DNA of 5,891 bases, from positions 1 to 5,891 of the forward strand of contig JAHZEF010000088.1 in the NCBI GenBank assembly GCA_019422005.1, written 5' to 3'. A model generated the notes under the pieces. It was not told the origin of the DNA, searched no databases, and saw only the letters and a list, made by a program, of their open reading frames with translations. Both the position numbers and the translations under genes were made by a program. Positions 1 to 5,646 of the stretch are shown one piece after another (position 1 is the first letter of the stretch; the number at the start of each line of letters is the position of its first letter). The stretch is from Clostridiales bacterium. Its GTDB lineage: Bacteria; Bacillota; Clostridia; Oscillospirales; Oscillospiraceae.

Positions 1-744
1 GTGAAGCTGGCTGCGCTGATGCTGCTGCACGATAAATACGGCATCACGGAGGAAGACTTCCTTTCTGCGGAGCTGACCATGGTGCCGGCGCTGCCGGCGC
101 GGGACGTGGGCTTTGACCGCAGCATGATCGGCGCTTACGGCCATGACGACCGGGTCTGCGCCTATGCGGCGTTCCAGCCGCTGCTGGATCTGGAGGCGGC
201 GCCGGAGCATACGGCGGTTTGCGTGCTGGCGGATAAGGAAGAGATCGGCTCTGACGGCGTGACGGGCGTTCAGTCGGAAGCGTTCGACCTGTTCCTGGAA
301 GAGCTGTGTGCCTGCCAGCAGGCAAATCTGCGCAGATGCCTGGCCAATTCCATCTGCCTGTCGGCAGATGTGGCTGCCGCGTTTGACCCCACCTACGCGG
401 AGGTTTCCGACCGGCGAAACAGTGCGCGGATGAATTACGGCGTGGCGGTCTGCAAGTATACCGGCGCCCGCGGAAAATCCGGCGCGTCCGACGCGGCGGG
501 AGAAGTGATGGCACGGTTCCGCCGGGCCTTCAGCCGCGGCGGCGTATGCTGGCAGGCGGCGGAGCTGGGAAAGGTGGATGCCGGCGGCGGCGGCACGGTG
601 GCGAAGTATATGGCCAAGCGCAATATTGACACGCTGGATGCCGGCGTGCCGGTCCTGTCCATGCATGCGCCCTGGGAGATTGTCGGAAAGCTGGACTGCT
701 ATATGACCATGAAGGCCTGCCGCGTGTTTTATGCCATGGATTGA
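1..744 (+). CDS. apeA: M18 family zinc aminopeptidase (apeA-like), C-terminal part, 5' truncated
   Basis: This is the last 247 codons of a cytosolic M18 metallo-aminopeptidase, a family that removes N-terminal residues (often acidic ones) from peptides using a two-zinc centre. The usual length is about 430-470 residues, so roughly the first 200, including the first zinc-binding His, lie before the window. The GTG at position 1 is most likely an internal valine codon. Residues are counted from the window start. Visible family motifs are GHDDR (D49/D50, in the region of the metal-bridging Asp), ADKEEIGS with the Glu pair E80/E81 (catalytic base and metal ligand), SADVAAAFDP (D123), a KYTGARGKSGASDA block (about 152-165), DAGGGGTVAKY (193-203) and the C-terminal LSMHAPWE with His222 as the last metal ligand. 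None of the key residues in this part is missing. The gene ends in TGA and converges on the CDF gene. The DKEEIGS form resembles proteins labelled 'M18 family aminopeptidase 1'; substrate preference cannot be read from the sequence. Confidence 0.93.
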   Translation: MKLAALMLLHDKYGITEEDFLSAELTMVPALPARDVGFDRSMIGAYGHDDRVCAYAAFQPLLDLEAAPEHTAVCVLADKEEIGSDGVTGVQSEAFDLFLEELCACQQANLRRCLANSICLSADVAAAFDPTYAEVSDRRNSARMNYGVAVCKYTGARGKSGASDAAGEVMARFRRAFSRGGVCWQAAELGKVDAGGGGTVAKYMAKRNIDTLDAGVPVLSMHAPWEIVGKLDCYMTMKACRVFYAMD

Positions 745-848
745 AACGGCCGGCTGCGGCCAGATACAGACAGGCTGCCGAAACACTGTTTCGGCAGCCT
801 GTCTGTATCTGCGGGCGTCGGATATCCGGCGACGCGGCCGGTTTCAAT
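740..848. repeat. Outer imperfect inverted repeat overlapping both stop codons
   Basis: ATTGAAAC at 740-747 is the exact reverse complement of 841-848. After one unpaired base (G840) the pairing continues with GGCCG at 748-752 against 835-839, giving a 13-pair outer stem with one bulge. It encloses the long central hairpin. A smaller fold sits on the right side, with GCGTC (815-819) against GACGC (831-835) around GGATATCC (820-827). The outer arms contain the TGA stops of both flanking genes (742-744 on + and 844-846 on -), so both coding regions end in nearly the same bases. This suggests either one structured convergent terminator or a small palindromic element sitting exactly between the two genes. 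Confidence 0.6.
762..810. terminator. Perfect long hairpin between convergent genes, probable bidirectional terminator
   Basis: The arms 762-785 and 787-810 are exact reverse complements (24 of 24) around a single base, C786. As RNA this gives a stem of about 23 pairs with a three-base loop. The core (GGCTGCCGAAACA and its complement) has the look of a Firmicute intrinsic terminator. The outer part of each arm is A-rich on the 5' side and becomes a moderately T-rich flank (TCTGTATCT) on the 3' side in both directions. This suits termination of the peptidase gene on + and the CDF gene on -. There is no uninterrupted T-run on either strand, so termination efficiency is uncertain; the hairpin may instead protect 3' ends. 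Confidence 0.7.
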
Positions 849-2016
849 GGTTGAAGGTGGAATCGTCAAAGGTGATGATTGCATAATACTTTTGGTTTTC
901 AAACTGTATGCGTTCATTGATGAGCTGGGACAAAGCCTTTGTCTGATCTTTCCGGGCAAAGGGGATGACCAGATCAAAGATCAGATTGGTGTGCCCGGGG
1001 CCGCGGACCATGCGGAAATCGTGCAGGGAAAAGCGGGGGTCAATTTCCTGGACGACCTGGGTCACCAGCTGCCGCATATGGTTGAGCTCCGCGTCGTCTG
1101 TGACGATGGGGTCATAGTGAATCACCAGATGAATGTTGTGCCTGGTCAGAAAATCACGTTCGATGTCGTCAATGATGTCGTGGCAAATCAGAGGGTCCTC
1201 CCGGCTGTCCATTTCCACATGCACGCTGGCGAAGCGGCGGCCGGGCCCATAGTCGTGAACCATCAGGTCGTGGATGCCGAGAACCTTGTCGTACGTACCG
1301 ATTTCTTCACTGATCATGCGGACCAGTTCGTCATTTGGCGCCTCGCCCAACAGCGGGTCAATGGTGTCCTTCGCGATGGATATGCCGCTGTAGAGGATAA
1401 ACAGCGCCACCAGCAGACCTGTCCAGCCGTCAATCTTCAGCCCGCTGACCTGGCCGATGATACAGGAAATCAGCACTGCGGCCGTGGAGATGACGTCGTT
1501 GCGGCTGTCTGCGGCGGTGGCGATCAGGGTTTCCGACCCGATCCGGCGGCCCAGTGTGCGGTTGAAGTGCGCCATCCAAAGCTTCAGGAGGATGGACAGC
1601 AGAAGAATGGCCGCCAGAGCGGCGGAGAACTCCACGGCCTGCGGATGCAGAATTTTTCCGATGGAGGTTTTCACCAGTTCCACGCCGATGACCAGGATCA
1701 TGGCGGCGACGATCAGGCCGGAGAGGTATTCAATACGCGCATGGCCGTAGGGGTGGTCCTGGTCTGCGGGCTTTTCCGCCAGTTTAAAGCCCAGCAGCGT
1801 TACCACGGAGCTGGAGGCGTCGGAGAGGTTGTTGACAGCGTCGGCGGTGATGGATACGCTGCCGGAGACGGTTCCGATCAGCAGCTTGGCGCCGAACAGA
1901 AGGACATTGCAGAAAATGCCCACGGCGCCGGCCAGCTTGCCGTAACTGGAGCGGACCGCCGCATTCTGGTAGTTTTGATAGTCACGGATCAGAAGACGCG
2001 ACAGCAGGTTTATCAT
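844..2016 (-). CDS. Cation diffusion facilitator (CDF) family metal transporter
   Basis: This is a 390-residue inner-membrane proton-coupled exporter of divalent metals. The N-terminal ~210 residues carry about six hydrophobic helices. TM2 has ITADAVNNLSD, giving D59-x3-N63, and TM5 has ADSRND, giving D170-x3-D174. These align with the D/D and H/D pairs of the zinc transporter YiiP. The TM5 position that is His in zinc-type CDFs is Asp here and one TM2 Asp is Asn, which points toward manganese or another non-zinc metal; that is inference. The DHPYGHARIEYL loop (87-98) is a family hallmark. The cytoplasmic part contains the usual dimerisation domain (about 216-305), followed by a further ~80-residue alpha/beta segment to the C-terminus, as in many Firmicute members. 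The start at 2016 is chosen because GGGAGG lies 8 bases before it and the family N-terminus fits. The frame is open upstream to an ATG at 2106, but the added 30 residues (rich in Arg, Pro and Cys) do not look like this family. The gene is probably monocistronic, with the promoter at 2115-2143. Confidence 0.93.
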   Translation of the reverse strand: MINLLSRLLIRDYQNYQNAAVRSSYGKLAGAVGIFCNVLLFGAKLLIGTVSGSVSITADAVNNLSDASSSVVTLLGFKLAEKPADQDHPYGHARIEYLSGLIVAAMILVIGVELVKTSIGKILHPQAVEFSAALAAILLLSILLKLWMAHFNRTLGRRIGSETLIATAADSRNDVISTAAVLISCIIGQVSGLKIDGWTGLLVALFILYSGISIAKDTIDPLLGEAPNDELVRMISEEIGTYDKVLGIHDLMVHDYGPGRRFASVHVEMDSREDPLICHDIIDDIERDFLTRHNIHLVIHYDPIVTDDAELNHMRQLVTQVVQEIDPRFSLHDFRMVRGPGHTNLIFDLVIPFARKDQTKALSQLINERIQFENQKYYAIITFDDSTFNH

Positions 2017-2024
2017 ATCTGATG

Positions 2025-2030
2025 CCTCCC
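2025..2030 (-). promoter_or_regulatory. Ribosome binding site that sets the CDF start
   Basis: On the minus strand GGGAGG occupies 2030-2025, with 8 bases before the ATG at 2016-2014. No Shine-Dalgarno sequence can precede the upstream in-frame ATG at 2106, because the predicted transcript begins almost at that codon. This favours the shorter 390-residue protein. Confidence 0.8.
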
Positions 2031-2114
2031 GGGTTTGACAGGATGGATCCGCACAGAGACGCGGCGGGGGGAATACAACGTCCGAACCGCGCAGCCTGAA
2101 GTGCATTAACTTTT

Positions 2115-2143
2115 ATTCTACCGTGCTATTCTTGATTTTGCAA
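2115..2143 (-). promoter_or_regulatory. Predicted sigma-A promoter of the CDF gene
   Basis: Read on the minus strand, the -35 is TTGCAA (2143-2138, 4 of 6 consensus), the spacer is 17 bases, and the -10 is TAGAAT (2120-2115, 5 of 6). A T/A-rich tract lies immediately upstream of the -35 (about 2144-2151) and could act as an UP element. The expected transcription start is near 2108, leaving a 5' leader of about 90 bases. I saw no recognisable yybP-ykoY manganese riboswitch or other known sensor in that leader. Confidence 0.7.
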
Positions 2144-2233
2144 TAAAAAAAGAGAGAGGCGGGAGAATTTGACGGGAGAGCGCCGATCCGGCGGGACCGG
2201 CGCGCAAACGCGGCGGCGGGCGGCCCGGCCGCG

Positions 2234-2262
2234 TTGACAGGAGGCCGGCGGGATGATAGAAT
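2234..2262 (+). promoter_or_regulatory. Predicted sigma-A promoter of the degV gene
   Basis: A perfect -35 TTGACA (2234-2239), a 17-base spacer and a -10 TAGAAT (2257-2262, 5 of 6) predict a start near 2269 and a short leader of about 30 bases. The ribosome binding site GAGGA (2286-2290) follows, 8 bases before the ATG at 2299. The promoter points away from the CDF promoter. About 90 bases separate the two -35 boxes, so they do not overlap. Confidence 0.82.
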
Positions 2263-2298
2263 AAAACCATATTTTGAGAAAAGACGAGGAAAATCCAA

Positions 2299-3171
2299 AT
2301 GGCTGATTTTAAGATTCTGACCGATTCCTGCTGCGATCTGCCGCCGAAACTGGCACGGGAACTGGAATTGGATGTGTTTCCCATGACATTTGTGCTGGAA
2401 GGGCGGGAATACCAGCATCATCTGGATCACCGGAAGATGGACAATCATAAATTCTATGAGGGGCTGCGGGCCGGCGCCGCCGCTACCACGGTGGCGGTCA
2501 ACCCGGCGGAATGGACTGCCATGGCGCGGCCGTATCTGGAACGCGGCCAGGATATTCTGATTCTGGCGTTTTCTTCCGGACTGAGCACTACTGCAAACAA
2601 CGCGCGGATTGCGGCCAATGAGATGTCGGGGGAATTCCCGGAGCGGAAAATCCTGGTGGTGGATACGCTTTGCGCGTCGATGGGCGAAGGGCTGTTTTGC
2701 TATCATGTGGCACGCAGGCGCCAGGCCGGCGCGACCCTGGAAGAGACCTGTGCCTATGCGGAAGAGATCCGTCCGCAGCTGTGCCACTGGTTTACTGTGG
2801 ACGACCTGCATTTTCTCAAGCGCGGCGGGCGGGTTTCCAGCACTGCGGCGGTGGTCGGCACCATGCTGCAGATCAAGCCGGTTCTGCATGTGGATGAGGC
2901 AGGGCATCTGATTCCGGTGTCCAAGGTACGCGGCAGGCGGGCGTCTTTGAACGCGCTGGTAACGGAAATGATGAAAACTGCTCTGGATCCGGAACATCAG
3001 ACCGTGTTTATCAGCCATGGCGACTGCCCGGAAGATGCGGAGTATGTCCGGAAGCAGGTTGCGGAAAAGCTGCAGGTCAGGGACATCCGCGTCAACCCGA
3101 TCGGGCCGATCATCGGCGCGCATTCCGGCCCCGGCACGGTGGCGCTGTTTTTCCTGGGCGCCAGACGCTGA
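2299..3171 (+). CDS. DegV family protein (FakB-like fatty-acid-binding protein)
   Basis: This is a 290-residue protein of normal length for the family. DegV/FakB proteins bind a single fatty acid and, with the kinase FakA, present it for phosphorylation, feeding exogenous fatty acids into phospholipid synthesis in Firmicutes. The first domain opens with KILTDSCCDLP (5-15; TDS at 8-10). The SSGLSTT motif (92-98) corresponds to the fatty-acid carboxylate-binding Ser region, VVDT is at 120-123, and the FLKRGGRVS motif is at 172-180. The second domain contains MLQIKPVL (189-196) and ends with the conserved GPIIGAHSGPGT (269-280), where His275 corresponds to the head-group His of FakB. The usual TSQPSP-like segment is replaced by ATTVAVNP (62-69), which keeps a Thr but changes its surroundings. 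No fakA kinase is seen in the window, so the FakB role is family inference. The unit appears monocistronic: it has its own promoter upstream and a strong terminator 74 bases after the stop. Confidence 0.94.
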   Translation: MADFKILTDSCCDLPPKLARELELDVFPMTFVLEGREYQHHLDHRKMDNHKFYEGLRAGAAATTVAVNPAEWTAMARPYLERGQDILILAFSSGLSTTANNARIAANEMSGEFPERKILVVDTLCASMGEGLFCYHVARRRQAGATLEETCAYAEEIRPQLCHWFTVDDLHFLKRGGRVSSTAAVVGTMLQIKPVLHVDEAGHLIPVSKVRGRRASLNALVTEMMKTALDPEHQTVFISHGDCPEDAEYVRKQVAEKLQVRDIRVNPIGPIIGAHSGPGTVALFFLGARR

Positions 3172-3245
3172 CGCCGGGCGCAGGCGCGCGGTATCCCGCA
3201 CACACGGGGCGCGCTGCCAAAAGGCGAACCGGCTTCCAAAAGATA

Positions 3246-3293
3246 CGCTGCGGCGGACTGCCTGACAAGGCGGCCCGCCGCGGCGTTTTTTTT
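3246..3293 (+). terminator. Rho-independent terminator after degV
   Basis: The lower stem pairs 3246-3256 with 3275-3285, 11 pairs including one G-U. After one A/C mismatch the stem continues for five more pairs (3258-3262 with 3269-3273) and closes a six-base loop TGACAA (3263-3268). Eight T residues follow directly at 3286-3293. This is a classic intrinsic terminator that ends the degV transcript and insulates the marR promoter beginning 60 bases later. Confidence 0.93.
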
Positions 3294-3336
3294 GCCGGCC
3301 GTGGATTCTGCGGCGGCCGGTACGGATTCCTTTACA

Positions 3337-3355
3337 AAGTATGAAATCGGACTTG
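3337..3355. promoter_or_regulatory. Operator copy 1 for the MarR regulator (predicted)
   Basis: AAGTATGAAATCGGACTTG. The first 18 bases fit the palindrome AAGTnnGAnnTCnnACTT, with 12 symmetric positions. The site ends inside the -35 box (TTGACA at 3353-3358), where a bound dimer would hinder RNA polymerase. It matches the second copy at 17 of 19 positions. MarR proteins bind palindromes of this length and usually repress their own gene, so assignment to the adjacent regulator is strong inference, not proof. Confidence 0.8.
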
Positions 3356-3381
3356 ACATTGGGACGGTTTTTCGGTATACT
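3353..3381 (+). promoter_or_regulatory. Sigma-A promoter of the marR-ABC-ABC operon
   Basis: A perfect -35 TTGACA (3353-3358), a 17-base spacer and a -10 TATACT (3376-3381, 5 of 6) predict transcription from about 3388. The 5' leader is about 36 bases and includes the ribosome binding site TGGAGG (3411-3416). The promoter is intrinsically strong and is flanked by both operator copies, which suits a tightly repressed, inducible operon. Confidence 0.88.
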
Positions 3382-3382
3382 G

Positions 3383-3396
3383 CTTGACGCATCAAG
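3383..3396. promoter_or_regulatory. Additional palindrome CTTGA-N4-TCAAG at the transcription start
   Basis: CTTGACGCATCAAG has five-base perfect arms around four bases (its two central bases, GC, are also self-complementary). It covers the predicted start site and shares its last three bases with operator copy 2. It could be a further regulator contact, a half-site bridging the two operators, or a small hairpin at the 5' end of the mRNA. Confidence 0.45.
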
Positions 3397-3412
3397 TACG
3401 AAATCAGACTTG
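3394..3412. promoter_or_regulatory. Operator copy 2 for the MarR regulator (predicted)
   Basis: AAGTACGAAATCAGACTTG has the same AAGTnnGAnnTCnnACTT palindrome as copy 1, in the same orientation and 57 bases downstream. It lies just after the predicted transcription start and runs into the marR ribosome binding site (3411-3416). Occupancy here would block early elongation and so reinforce repression from copy 1. Confidence 0.8.
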
Positions 3413-3423
3413 GAGGCTGTGCT

Positions 3424-3861
3424 ATGGCTGAACTCATGAACGAATTACTGAAGGAGTTTAATAAAATCGATAAAGAACTCAACGACCTGTATCATGAAAC
3501 CGCCCTGAGGATGAACCTTTCAGACAGTGCATTTTCGATCTTCTATGTCATCTGCAGCCTGGGAGACGGATGCCTGCAAAAGGATATCTGCTATGAGACC
3601 TTCGCCAACAAGCAGACGGTACATTCTTCCATCCGGCGGCTGGAAGAGGAGGGCTATCTCTATCTGCGGCAGGGGCGCGGACGGGATAAGCATATTATGC
3701 TCACGGAGAAGGGGAAGCAGTTTCTGGAAACGCATATTGTACCGGTTATCCGAAAGGAAAACGAAGCGTTTACAGAACTGCGGCCGCAGGAGCAGCGCGA
3801 ACTGCTGCGGCTGACCAGGCGTTATATTGAAAGCCTGCGGTCAAAGCTGAACGAACTCTGA
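3424..3861 (+). CDS. MarR family transcriptional regulator
   Basis: This is a 145-residue winged-helix DNA-binding protein, a standard MarR length, expected to act as a homodimer. The N-terminal helix (about 1-28) and C-terminal helices (about 103-145) would form the dimer interface. The middle holds the winged helix: helices around 34-60, a recognition helix in ANKQTVHSSIRRLEEEGYL (61-79), and a wing in RQGRGRDKHIMLTEKG (82-97), with the Arg/Asp-containing turn typical of the family. The ATG at 3424 is chosen because TGGAGG lies 7 bases upstream. The gene is first in an operon with two ABC exporter subunits, and two near-identical palindromes flank its promoter. A self-repressing, ligand-released regulator of drug or toxin efflux is therefore the natural reading. 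The ligand is unknown. Confidence 0.92.
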   Translation: MAELMNELLKEFNKIDKELNDLYHETALRMNLSDSAFSIFYVICSLGDGCLQKDICYETFANKQTVHSSIRRLEEEGYLYLRQGRGRDKHIMLTEKGKQFLETHIVPVIRKENEAFTELRPQEQRELLRLTRRYIESLRSKLNEL

Positions 3862-3893
3862 TTTTTTGCTTGCTGTCAAAATTGTATGGAAAC

Positions 3894-3900
3894 AGGAGGA
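3894..3900 (+). promoter_or_regulatory. Ribosome binding site that sets the first ABC gene start
   Basis: AGGAGGA ends 9 bases before the ATG at 3910. The frame is also open from an ATG at 3886, but that codon precedes the Shine-Dalgarno sequence and would add only eight residues (METGGPIG) unlike the family N-terminus. The start is therefore placed at 3910. Confidence 0.85.
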
Positions 3901-3909
3901 CCTATTGGA

Positions 3910-5646
3910 ATGAAACTCATCCTGCGGTTTATAAAACCGTATCGATGGCTGTGCGCCGGGACGATCCTGGTCATGATACTGGATGTCGCAGGAGGATTGC
4001 TGATCCCCACCATTGCAGCGGATATGATCAATGTGGGAATCGGCGGCGGAAATCTCCGGCACCTGCTTCAGGGCGGCGCCCGGATGCTTGCGGTCACGGT
4101 TGTCACCAGCTCGGGAGGAATTCTGGGCGGCTATCTCAGCGCCGTGCTGTCCGCCAAAGTCGGGCGCGACCTGCGGAACGCGCTGTATGATCAATCGCTG
4201 ACATTTTCAGAAACTGATTTTGAGCGATTTGGAACAGGCTCCATGATTACCCGCACCCTAAACGACGTCAACGTCATTCAGCAGGGAATTGTCTGGTTCC
4301 TGCAAATGGTGCTGCCGGTTCCGGCAGTCTGCCTGATGGGGATTTTCATGGCCTTTTCCATCGATGTACAGATGGGATGGCTTCTGATCGGCGTGACGGC
4401 CCTGATTCTGGCGCTGGCTGTGCTGGTCACCCGGAAAGCCTCGGTGATTTTTGACCGCCTGCAGAAATTCCTGGACCGGATGAATGTGGTCCTGCGGGAA
4501 AATGTCACGGGTGTGCGGGTAATCCGCGCCTTTCACAAGGAAGCATTTGAAGAAGCGCGCATGCGGAAATCATTTGAGGCGTATGCCGAGTCGGCAATCA
4601 AGGCCAACCGGCTGTTTGCCGGGCTGGAATGCATTGCGGTATCTGCAATCAATTTGTGCGTTGTATTGATTTTGTGGCTGGGCGGCAATCGGATTGGCGC
4701 GGGGGTCATGGAAATCGGAGACATCACCGCGCTGACGCAGTATGCGGTCATGATCCTCTTTTACATTGTCATGGCGCAGATGGTTATGATCCTGGTGCCC
4801 AGAGCGATGATTTGTGTGCACAGGATTTCCGAAGTCCTGCACCATACCCCGGAGATTCAGGATATCGCCGCCCCGGACAGCCGGGCGGGGACGCGGGCCG
4901 GCGACGAGGTGGTGCGCTTTCAGGGCGCGGGCTTTCGCTATGCAGACGGCGATGAGATGGCGCTGGAAAATCTGGAGTTTTGCTGCAGGCGGGGCGAGAC
5001 AACCGCCATCGTCGGCAGCACCGGCAGCGGGAAATCCACCATAGCAAAATTGATTCTGCGGTTTCACGATGCGACTTCCGGGGCGGTTCTGTTTCAGGGC
5101 AGAGATGTCAGGCAGATGCCGCAGAAAGATCTGAGGGCGCGTATTTCCTATGTGCCGCAGAAAGCCTGGCTGTTCTCAGGCACAATTGCAGAGAACCTTC
5201 GGTATGGCGACCCGCTTGCGGAGGAGCGGCAGATGGAACATGCGCTGGCGGTGGCCCAGGCCGGTTTTGTCGAAGAGATGCCGGATGGCCTGCTCTCCGG
5301 TGTTTCGCAGGGCGGAACCAATTTTTCCGGCGGCCAGAAGCAGCGCCTGGCCATTGCCAGGGCGCTGATGAAGCGTGCAGACCTGTATCTGTTTGACGAC
5401 AGTTTTTCCGCCCTGGATTTCAAGACCGACGCGGCGCTGCGGAAGGCGCTTGCGGATGAGACAAAAAACGCCGCAGTGCTGATCATTGCCCAGCGCATCA
5501 GTACGATTATGAATGCGGAGCAGATTGTTGTTCTGGAAAACGGCAGGATTGCCGGGATTGGAAGGCATGATGCCCTGATGAAGACCTGCCGGGTGTACCA
5601 GGACATTGCGAGATCGCAAATGAAAGGAGGGGGCTCTGATGAATGA
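3910..5646 (+). CDS. ABC exporter half-transporter, degenerate-site subunit of a heterodimer
   Basis: This is a 578-residue membrane-spanning permease fused to an ATPase, the normal length for a type IV ABC exporter half. About six membrane helices lie in residues 13-300, starting with WLCAGTILVMILDVAGG. The nucleotide-binding domain follows. It has Walker A GSTGSGKST (369-377), a Q-loop Gln417 in YVPQKAWLFSGTI, the signature FSGGQ (472-476) inside SQGGTNFSGGQKQR, Walker B LYLFDD (492-497) and the D-loop SALD (500-503). Two changes stand out: the catalytic Glu after Walker B is Asp497, and the H-loop His is Gln528 (IIAQR). These mark the subunit that carries the degenerate ATP site in heterodimeric exporters such as TM287/288, BmrCD and LmrCD. 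The expected partner is the next gene, which overlaps its end by 8 bases. The gene starts 48 bases after marR with no terminator between, so it is co-transcribed. The substrate is unknown; multidrug or peptide/toxin efflux is likely. Confidence 0.93.
   Translation: MKLILRFIKPYRWLCAGTILVMILDVAGGLLIPTIAADMINVGIGGGNLRHLLQGGARMLAVTVVTSSGGILGGYLSAVLSAKVGRDLRNALYDQSLTFSETDFERFGTGSMITRTLNDVNVIQQGIVWFLQMVLPVPAVCLMGIFMAFSIDVQMGWLLIGVTALILALAVLVTRKASVIFDRLQKFLDRMNVVLRENVTGVRVIRAFHKEAFEEARMRKSFEAYAESAIKANRLFAGLECIAVSAINLCVVLILWLGGNRIGAGVMEIGDITALTQYAVMILFYIVMAQMVMILVPRAMICVHRISEVLHHTPEIQDIAAPDSRAGTRAGDEVVRFQGAGFRYADGDEMALENLEFCCRRGETTAIVGSTGSGKSTIAKLILRFHDATSGAVLFQGRDVRQMPQKDLRARISYVPQKAWLFSGTIAENLRYGDPLAEERQMEHALAVAQAGFVEEMPDGLLSGVSQGGTNFSGGQKQRLAIARALMKRADLYLFDDSFSALDFKTDAALRKALADETKNAAVLIIAQRISTIMNAEQIVVLENGRIAGIGRHDALMKTCRVYQDIARSQMKGGGSDE
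5623..5630 (+). promoter_or_regulatory. Ribosome binding site for the second ABC gene, inside the first
   Basis: AAAGGAGG lies within the last codons of the upstream ABC gene, 8 bases before the ATG at 5639. It supports translational coupling and hence matched amounts of the two subunits. Confidence 0.85.

Noticed and set aside
847..2022. A 391-codon open frame on the + strand opposite the CDF gene
   Set aside because: It lies almost entirely antisense to a gene with clear family motifs, has no fitting ribosome binding site, and its translation (rich in Val, Asp, Gln and His) is the kind produced by reading a membrane-protein gene backwards.
2017..2108. Metal-sensing riboswitch (yybP-ykoY type) in the CDF leader
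   Set aside because: The conserved core of that riboswitch was not found and the leader is only about 90 bases, so a riboswitch cannot be supported.
2169..2197. TTGACG as a second -35 box in the divergent region
   Set aside because: At 16-18 bases downstream there is only GC-rich sequence with no -10-like hexamer, whereas TTGACA at 2234 has a good -10.
2113..3201. A 362-codon open frame on the - strand opposite degV
   Set aside because: It covers the degV gene and its promoter region in antisense, its protein is Arg/Pro/His-rich without recognisable motifs, and degV itself matches its family throughout. The long open frame reflects GC-biased codon positions.
3185..3212. GC-rich partial inverted repeat downstream of the degV stop
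   Set aside because: GCGCGC arms and an inner CCCG/CGGG pair can form only with a five-base bulge and no T-run follows; the true terminator is at 3246-3293.
3295..3320. Hairpin CCGGCCG / CGGCCGG between the degV terminator and the marR promoter
   Set aside because: Seven-pair GC stem with a 12-base loop and no following T-run on either strand. It may be chance in GC-rich DNA and has no clear role beside the strong terminator just upstream.
3862..3867. T-run (six T) directly after the marR stop as a possible terminator
   Set aside because: No GC-rich stem precedes it; the preceding bases are the end of marR with no inverted repeat. marR and the ABC genes are best read as one transcript.
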